From Alentia gelatinosa (Eukaryota > Annelida > Polychaeta > Phyllodocida > Polynoidae), in NCBI GenBank assembly GCA_950022655.1, contig OX465584.1:53400789-53464788 (forward strand): DNA of 64,000 bases. The letters are read 5' to 3'. The number at the start of each line of letters is the position of its first letter. Positions within the stretch are counted from its first letter, which is position 1. A program made the position numbers and the translations under genes. Positions 57,025 through 64,000 of this stretch are shown here, one piece after another. The notes under the pieces are model-generated. The model worked only from the letters and a program-made list of their open reading frames with translations. It was not told the origin of the DNA and did not search any database.

Positions 57025-57640
57025 GATGTTATCTGTAATGGTGTTCAGCGATGATGGTAATGGCGTTGATAATGATGTTGTGTATTGGTGTTGTTGGTAA
57101 TGGTGTTGTGTAATGGTGTTGTGTGATGGTGTTGTGTAATGGTGTTGGGGATGGTTTTATGTAATGGTATTGTAACATGGTGCTATGTTATGATGTTGTT
57201 GATGGTGTTGTATATTGGTAATATACGGAAACAGGGTTACTGTGTCTGTAGCTGATAAATACGCGGTAAAATTGACAATAAAACGAACCAATGCCGAAGG
57301 CAGAGGTTCGTTTTATCGTCAATTTTACCTAGTTTCGTTTTACCTTGAATTATCAAATTTTTACAGAGGTTTTAGATTTCGCCACCATACATACCCCGTA
57401 CGTCACCTAGGTATCGTACAGATATAAATAAGACATGGGTAATAACGGGCAGTATGCGTAGGATATATTGCCACAGGTAAATAATAATAGTGATGGTGTT
57501 GTATAATGGTGTTGTTGGTGATGGTGTTGTGTGATGATGTTGTATAATGGTGATGTGTAATGGTGTTGTATAAAGGTGTGTGTCTAATGATGTTGTCTAA
57601 TAATATTGGTGATGGTGTTGATGTGCATAGCGGTAGAGGG
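57025..57640 (+). repeat. GTT/GGTGTTGTGTAAT minisatellite, interrupted
   Basis: GGTGTTGTGTAATGGTGTTG-type repeats occupy 57025-57218 and 57490-57640, on both sides of a family F element. Confidence 0.88.
57222..57488 (+). mobile_element. Family F element inside the minisatellite
   Basis: ATATACGGAAACAGGGTTAC, hairpin tip AATGCCGAAGGCAGAG, CATACCCCGTACGTCACC, core GCGGGCAGTATGCG, end CACAGGTAAATAATAATA. Confidence 0.9.
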
Positions 57641-57769
57641 CATAGTGATAGTGCTTCTAGCACTAGTCAATCGTGATTTTATTGATGTTTGTGTCTGGCT
57701 GTTATCAGTGTTGGAAATGTTCTACTCATGACAAGCGTCAGCTGGTAAAATATAGAGGAGGTTCACGGT

Positions 57770-57924
57770 TTTATATCATAGGAAGGACTTGGGCATCAGT
57801 CCAAGGAACAAACATCTGACATGACCTTTAAGCGCCAGATCCACTGAAGTGGGATTCACACAGGGTGTTTGTCTGATCCTGCTGAGATTCTGTACTCGAA
57901 CACGATCTCTTCATCTAAATTGTA
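57770..57924 (+). repeat. Dispersed repeat T, copy at 57.8 kb
   Basis: CACAGGGTGTTTGTCTGATC and CGAACACGATCTCTTC match copy 1. It runs directly into a family A element. Confidence 0.55.
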
Positions 57925-58228
57925 TTATCCTACCCTTGATATAAAATCCCATAGATCTAACATTGAGTTTCCGTATGCCACGCTGACTGGCATACGAAGT
58001 TTTATATGTCACTAGTGGCATACAGAATTGTTATCACGTAATATTCCAAAATCGAGGAGACGGGGTAGGATAAAATCAAAACCTGATTCATTTTAAACTT
58101 GGCCACCGCATGCTACTCCTGGAGTTTTGGCTCTGGACTTCAATCGGCTTCGCCTCATGAAGTCACTATGCCAAACTTCACTCGTGGCATACAGTGGCCA
58201 AGATTGAAACTCATCAAGTTTTACGATA
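57925..58228 (-). mobile_element. Family A element
   Basis: 304 bp, TTATCCTACCCTTGATATAA to CAAGTTTTACGATA, core CCCATAGATCTAACATTGAG, tip AATCGGCTTCGCCTC. Confidence 0.92.
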
Positions 58229-58794
58229 GGGTTCCACTTCTCTGAGAATGAGAATCGATGCCATGAGACAACACAACGATGTGAATACGTGTGAATGTGG
58301 CAAACACATCTGACAAAAGCAAAAGGTTTTAACATTGTCCCATGCCGGTCTCGTGTTTATGAGAATTCGCATGAGACATGCGACTCCCAAGCGAACGCCA
58401 AGTGAACACTTGATCCACTAAAGCGAATTTTGCCCTTTCACGATCTACGATCACCACGTTACTAGTAACCCAGTGTAAACGCGGACCAGAAGGAAATACT
58501 CAAATACTAGTGTAGAAAGCAATTGTCGTAGATTAGATATAGTAAGAAGGAATGTAGTGTTGATTGATAAGGAGTAATAGAAACATGATGGGATGAGAGA
58601 AATGGTATTCTATTAATTGCATATCATTTTAAATATTAATTTCAATTGTGTTAATTAGCAGTACCAACAGGTTGGAGAGTGGTGGAGAGCCTGTGTGGAA
58701 GTAACATAGCGATCCTTAGTGGAAAACACAAGTACATGGCCACGAAGGTGAATAAACTGAGAACAAGTGCAAACTGCACTGATCAATAAGAAAG

Positions 58795-59066
58795 AAATTG
58801 ATGAGTGTCTGGTCTGTATCCCCATTCGCCATCCAGTTTGGAATGTGCAGTAATTTGAACGAGGCAATAGCCGAGTACATATTTTGAAGCGCTCCAAACG
58901 AGTGAATGGGAACTCAGACAAAACCCGAATATGTTTCTGATTTTCTCTTAGCCTGGAAATATCTTCCTGCCTATCGCCGAATGAGTATGAGTTACGGTAG
59001 CCTCAAGCCTGTTGAGTGCGAGTTCCTAATGTTAAGCCTATCGACGTTTATACGAGGCTAAGATAA
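58795..59066 (+). mobile_element. H-type element with TTATCTTAGCC edges
   Basis: Hairpin arms CCATCCAGTTTGGAATG / CGCTCCAAACGAGTGAATGG with tip AACGAGGCAATAGCCGAGTAC. The body ends CTAATGTTAAGCCTATCG and GAGGCTAAGATAA. 58229-58794 has no other recognised element. Confidence 0.7.
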
Positions 59067-59357
59067 TGGTGAGATTCAAATGAGGATGGATGGATGGATG
59101 GTGACACCTGTCGGGCAACTGTGATGTGCTTGTATGCAAATGTTATTTATGAGGAGGTTGGAGTTTAGTAGTAAGTTAGACATATTTCTCCTCTTTTTAG
59201 ATTATCATTCTTTGTCGTTGTTTAGCTCACTCTATCCCCAAGCTGACTAGGTGTGTAAACTAAGCACCTGTTCTGAGTGATCTTAGCTCTGCCCCATCCA
59301 CTCGCCACCTGTCTTAGCATATAACTCCTCAGTCTTTCTGGTATCCACTTTTTATGT

Positions 59358-59373
59358 ATATATAATATATATA

Positions 59374-59405
<32 letters not shown>
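59358..59405. repeat. (TA)n microsatellite
   Basis: A TA run with one TATC interruption, just before the next minisatellite. Confidence 0.93.
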
Positions 59406-59407
<2 letters not shown>

Positions 59408-59439
59408 AGATGCTTCACCCACCTATTACACATTCCTGA

Positions 59440-60242
59440 ACTCCCCAGTTTTGAAGGGATACTTGAAGTATAAGTAGTATGCTCTGACAACCTGTTACAT
59501 TATTCAACTGTAAGTTGCCCACCTGTGACAATGTGTACCTGTTATTTACCAAACTGAGCCAATGTATACCTTTATTGAACCTGCCAGTCACAATGTATAC
59601 CTGAATTTTAGTCACCTATCTCAATGTGTACCTGTAATCTATCCACATCTAAGAATGTGTACCTGTAATTTACCCACCTCTTATAATGTGTACCTGTAAT
59701 CTACCCACCTCTCAGAATGTGTACCTGCACTCTAACCACATCTCAGATTGTGTACCCTTAATCTACCCACCTCTCAGAATGTGTACCTGTAATCTACCCA
59801 CCTCTCAGAATGTGTACCTGTACTCTACCCACCTCTCAGAATGTCTAACTGTAATCTACCCACCTATCAGAATGTGTACCTGATATTCATCCATGTGTCA
59901 CAATGCGTACCTGTAATTTACCCACCTCTCAGAATGTGTACTTGTAATCTACCCTCCTCTCAGAATGTCTAACTGTAATCTACCCACCTCTCAGAATGTG
60001 TAACTGCAATCTAACCACATCTCAGAATGTGTACCTGTAATCTACCCACCTCTCAGAATGTGTACCTGATATTCATCCACGTGTCAGAATGTGTACCTGT
60101 AATTTATCCACGTGTCACAATGTGTCCCTATAATGTACCCACCTCTCAGAATGTGTACCTGATATTCATCCACGTGTCACAATGTGTACCTGTAATGTAC
60201 CCACGTATCATAATGTGTACCTATAATGTACCCACCTGTTAA
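59440..60242 (+). repeat. 31-bp minisatellite
   Basis: About 25 units of AATCTACCCACCTCTCAGAA plus TGTGTACCTGT, becoming less regular at the left edge. The units differ continuously rather than as repeat plus spacer, so this is not a CRISPR array. Confidence 0.93.
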
Positions 60243-60693
60243 ATACGTGGTAGATCACGGTCTACACGTACACGGTAATACGCGGGCTGTACCGTCTCAG
60301 GCCCTGCGCCTGTACACAGAGCCGCTCAGTGGGCAGATAAACGTTACAGGGACGGGTTACCAGTCAGTGGTTAGACCACCCCACTCACCAACCTCCTGCT
60401 GGTCTCTACCCAACGGTCCTCCTGTCCCCTCCTCACCACCCCCCTCACGGTACCCTCCATCCGTAACCACCCCAGGCCCCACGTACCGCTGCGTATCCAC
60501 CGGAGCAGTTCCAGAGTTGCTCAAACGACACGATGTATAGCCCTGAGGGATGGCGCCAGGTACGCTAGGGACACAGAGCTCTGCGGGAAGCGGCGGGCGG
60601 TGGTGGTTCGCTGGGTGTTTATAAGCAGGTTTTTGGGGCTGGGTGAGGAGCGAGGATGGGGTATAGGAAGGTAGGAGGGTGTGTGTGTGTGTG

Positions 60694-60712
60694 TGGGGGG
60701 GGGGGGGGGGTG
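60694..60712 (+). repeat. G homopolymer after (GT)n
   Basis: GTGTGTGTGTGTG runs into about 18 G. A (GGT)n run follows near 60890. 60243-60980 is otherwise unassigned and grows GC-richer. Confidence 0.9.
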
Positions 60713-60979
60713 AACTCCTATAAGTGGGTTGCCGCTGCCGTCAGAAGTAGAGCGCTGGTAAGGGCTGGAGGTCGGATTTACTCCAGGGCTGGGCAGCAGC
60801 AGGAGGAAAGTGTACCACAAGGTATCTATCCTGGGTTAGACATGCAGGAGGGCAAGCAGGCGGACCACCCTACAGGAGAGCCCGTCAGTGGTGGTGGTGG
60901 GGGTGTTGGTGTTGGTGTTAGTGTTGATAGAGGGGTGCGGGGATGGTAGGATACACACAGGATTCACGGTATACCTTGG

Positions 60980-61957
60980 GGAGACTCGGTGAGGAGGTAC
61001 GCCGGCCTGCGTCACAGTCCTGTACTACTATGAGCAGCTCCGAGCAGCTCCGAGCGGCTCCGAGCAGTTGGCGGGAAGCCGGCGGAGGTGCTCCCGGGAC
61101 GTGCGAGCGGCGACACGATGACGGGCGCCGGGGTGCCTGGTGCCGTGCGACAAGCACTCACCAGGGCGTCAACAGTCGTACTCCGTTAACATCAACAACA
61201 AGCCACGCCGCCGCCACTGATGTTCCTCCTCCTCCTGCTCCTGCCCGCTGCTTGTGCCTCGGATTGTTTTTTTTCCCTCTCAGCAACCGCGCAAGATCTC
61301 AGTTAGAAGTATTATTATCATTCCCTGTCCGCACTCGTACTATCTCTGGTTTCGGTGTGGTTTTATGACTGTAGACGTTAGGAGTAAACGTTGTGCCGTC
61401 GCGGGGTGGTGGAGGTAGTTAAATACTGGAGTTGGATCACAGAGATTATAGTCTCCGATACGCTGTGAGCAGCTCAATGTAGAGACGGGAAAACCCGGTG
61501 GCAAGTCGGCCGCCTCCCTCCGCTGTGCCGCCGGGCCAGCTCGTCCGTCCGTCCGTCCGTCCGTGAGTCCGTCCGTACGCGCCAGCTGCTACCACGCCGC
61601 CGCCTGGTGGCCGACTGACGAACCAGCGCTCCCGAGCCACAAGCGGCGCGAGGCGATGCGGCGGAAGGCTGCAGCGCTCCCTCTTTTCCCTGCCACCACT
61701 CTCTGGCGCCGCTCCGCTTGAAGCCCTGGCCAGGTCGCGTTTTGCTCGGCAGGTGCAGGGATGAGGAGCTCAGAGCTGCTCGCACACAAACACGGGGAGT
61801 CGCTCACAGCGCCCGCCGCTACCCAGTCCCCGCACGCCGGCTAAATCGCCTCCGCCTCCGCCTCAGCCTCCGTCCGCCGGCCGGTCACGACGCCCGCCCA
61901 ACCGCCCAACCGCCCGCCCGCCAACCATCTCGGCGCCTCATCATTTATTTATACAGG
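60980..61957 (+). promoter_or_regulatory. CpG-rich block, putative first non-coding exon
   Basis: This is the most GC- and CpG-rich part of the window. It includes serine-codon-like GAGCAGCTCC repeats (about 61030-61065), a (GTCC)n run (61542-61575) and CTCCGC repeats. It ends TTATTTATACAG|GTAACG at 61957/61958, a good splice donor, after which base composition changes to a decayed repeat array. I infer a promoter and 5' untranslated exon on the plus strand. A 28-codon leucine-rich ORF at 61220-61306 resembles a signal peptide but has no convincing donor. No coding exon follows within the window. Confidence 0.4.
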
Positions 61958-62149
61958 TAACGGGGCCTGCATTGATCATCCCTGCTGGTGGGTGTCCGGC
62001 CCCGGGCGGCCCGTGCATGTATACGCATGCATTGTTGATGGAAATGCCGCTGGGCAGAGATCGGCAGTTGGAGACGTTGTGGTACAGTCGGTCTTGGAAT
62101 GTGTGGGTACAGCATGGCACTGGGACTCTGTAGGACTCCATGCAGCTCC

Positions 62150-63345
62150 TTACAGTTACGTGCTGTGCCACTGCCTGCAGCTCTGAGGTGTTTTGTGTAG
62201 ATTCATGCAGTGCCATGTCACTTTGCGTAGCTCTTTGTGGCTCTGTTCAGCTACAAACAGTTCTGCATAGATCTGTGCAGCTCTATTTGGCTCTGTATGA
62301 GTCTGTGCGACTATGTGTATAGCTCTTTGGATTTGTGCATCTCTGTATAGCTTTGAGCAGCTCCATGTGCCTTTTGTTAGCTATATTTTGCTCTGTGCAG
62401 CTATGTGTGGCTTTATGTAGCTCGATGTTCCTCTCTGCACCTTCCTGCGGCTCCGGAAGGCATTCTGTTGTCAAGTATGATTTACTGTAGATCTGTAGAG
62501 ACTTCTGTGGCTCTGTCGGGCTTTCTGTGGCTCTGTAAGGCCTTATGTTGCCCAGTATGGCTTCCTGCAGACGTGTATAGTTTTCTGTTGGTCTGTGAGT
62601 CTTTCTGTGGCTCTGCTCAGCTTTCTGCTGCTGGGTAAGGCCTTCTATTGCCCAGTATGACTTCCTGTAGATGTGTATAGCTTTCTGTGGGTCTCTGAAT
62701 CTTACTGCAGATCCGTAAGCATCCTGTAGATCTGTGCCGCTTTCCCTGGCTCTGTAAGGCCTTCTGTTGCCCTGTATGACTTCCTATCAACCTGTAATAC
62801 TTTTTTTGCTCTGTAGGGCTTCCTGTAGTTCTGTAAATACTTGTGGTTCTGTATGACTTCTTTGATTCTGTTAGGCCTCATGTGGCTCTCTAAAGCATCC
62901 AGTGGATCTGCAAGGCATCATACGGCTATGTAACGCTTCATTAATTCTGTAAGGCTGCCAGTGGTTCTTTCACTATTCCTGTGGTTCTGCAAGGTTTTTT
63001 GCTCTGTAAGGCTCCACTGTGGTTCTGTAAGACTCTTTGTGGCTCTGCAGGCCTTCCTCTGGTTATATACGGCTTCGTGTGGTTCTGGACGGCTTCCTAA
63101 GGCTATGCAAGGATTCCTGTGGTCCTGTAAGGCTGCCTGTAGCTCTGTAAGGCTTTCTATCAATCTGTGAGGTCTTCCGTGGTTCTGTAGAGCATCCTGT
63201 GTCTCTGTAAGGCTTTATGTGGCTCTGTAAGACTTCCTGAGGCTTCCTGTGGTTCTGCAAAGCTGCCTGTGGTTCTGTAAGGCTCCCCACTGCCCTGTAA
63301 GGACCCCTGTGGTTCTGTGCTGCTCCATGAAGTTCACTTACATTT
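62150..63345 (+). repeat. Decayed ~20-bp array (GGCTCTGTAAGGCTTCCTGT)
   Basis: Words TGTGGCTCTGTAAGGC and CCTGTGGTTCTGTAAGG recur about every 20 bp, strongly diverged, with AGCTCTGTGCAGCTCTG forms at the left. It lies just downstream of the putative donor at 61957, so probably intronic. Confidence 0.85.
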
Positions 63346-63754
63346 CGTTCTGGCACTGAGTAGCGCTGCTACGTTTTTCTCTGCGGCTCCCCGTGACTCA
63401 ATGCAGACACTTGTACACTATCTGACTTGTAACATTTAACTTACTAATGGACTTCTTCAAATTCTGTTCTTAACAGATGTAAAGTAGCCGATTCTTATAC
63501 AACACTTATAATTCATTTAATCTGCTAAATAATCTGAATCTCCTACGTCTACTTCTGCTGGGGAATATGCACAGCAAGAAAATTATGAATAAGGACAAAT
63601 TTTGATCTCTCTCATAGAAACCAATATTGCTGGCCACGATAGGAAAATAAATGTCTAAACTTTACAATCTTTTGGGCATCATCAGCTTTTGGTGCGCCGC
63701 AATAACCAGCGAGATATATTTGATGAACACTCAGCCGCACACAGTCGTCTATAT

Positions 63755-64000
63755 TCAATATCATATTTCTATAACCGAATGTCTATGAAAACTACCCGCC
63801 GCTAGGAGTGTAGTATTACAGCACTGTGATGTAGTGAATGAGCAATGGATCGATGACTCAGGAAGTGAATAAAATGGTGTTGTCTCATCAGTCTAACGTA
63901 AATAATTATAAGAAAACATTATGAGCCATATGGATGCAGTTCTCAGTCTATTGTAGCATAAAAACCTCCCTCCGTCTCTTGTGTCGGAACATATTTTATC
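63755..64000 (+). mobile_element. Family G element, cut by window end
   Basis: CGAATGTCTATGAAAACTAC and ACCCGCCGCTAGGAGTGTAG (core), AATAATTATAAGAAAACA, then the start of a hairpin. 63346-63754 shows nothing recognisable. Confidence 0.7.

Noticed and set aside
59440..60242. Regular repeats resembling a CRISPR array
   Set aside because: Whole 31-bp units are repeated with no unique spacers, and the DNA is eukaryotic: a minisatellite.
61220..61306. 28-codon ORF like a signal peptide (MFLLLLLLP)
   Set aside because: CTC/CTG repeats in a GC-rich block give leucines by chance; no good donor before the stop.

Overview
The window reads as nuclear DNA of an animal with GT-AG introns, AT-rich overall and almost entirely intergenic. 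Nearly all of it is non-autonomous mobile elements, minisatellites and microsatellites. A tRNA-headed SINE near 56 kb ends in a tail containing GGACGTTAAA, a tail type I associate with molluscan V-SINEs. With the density of fold-back MITEs, this makes a mollusc or a related marine invertebrate my best guess; the species cannot be told from sequence alone. No rRNA, CRISPR array or prokaryotic gene is present, and most open reading frames are by-products of repeats.

One convincing protein gene was assembled by eye on the minus strand at 47282-48390. It has three exons whose phases match (97 + 217 + 220 nt = 178 codons including the stop) and a compact promoter with ETS-, CTCF- and NRF1-like sites. 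The product is a 177-residue protein that I do not recognise. A 382-bp MITE sits exactly between the polypyrimidine tract and the AG of its last 3' splice site. A second, non-coding gene start is inferred from a CpG-rich block at about 60.98-61.96 kb on the plus strand, ending in a splice-donor-like site. The only other protein relic is a decayed non-LTR reverse transcriptase fragment at 31.4-31.5 kb.

Layout: 0-3.5 kb, GC-rich repeat, 16-17 bp minisatellite and a 102-bp tandem repeat with a nested element. 4-9.5 kb, a dense cluster of hairpin elements (families F, H, E, Q). 9.5-19 kb, mixed I, A, J, C and B copies and a perfect 66-bp palindrome. 19.4-23.5 kb, (TA)n, O elements and a 26-bp minisatellite. 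23.5-46.6 kb, many nested MITEs and large (AT)n and (AAT)n tracts. 46.9-48.5 kb, the gene. 48.6-59 kb, more MITEs and the SINE. 59.4-60.2 kb, a 31-bp minisatellite. 60.3-63.4 kb, CpG-rich block followed by a decayed repeat array. The window ends inside a G element.

Working family labels (mine): A, H and I are body-plus-hairpin elements whose body is bounded by TTATCYYACCCC-type inverted repeats; E, F, G and Q have the same design with other body ends; D/N is hairpin plus body; B, C, J, K, L, O, R, S, P and U are MITEs with terminal inverted repeats (TIRs); M is a separate hairpin family; T is a dispersed repeat. The strongest pattern is that several families with unrelated hairpin arms share one hairpin-tip consensus (CGA-GGC-n-GCC-GAGTG, often a GAA or GNA triloop), that A, H and I also share the 19-mer CCATAGRCTTAACATTGRG, and that family A lacks a target-site duplication at up to four interrupted repeats.
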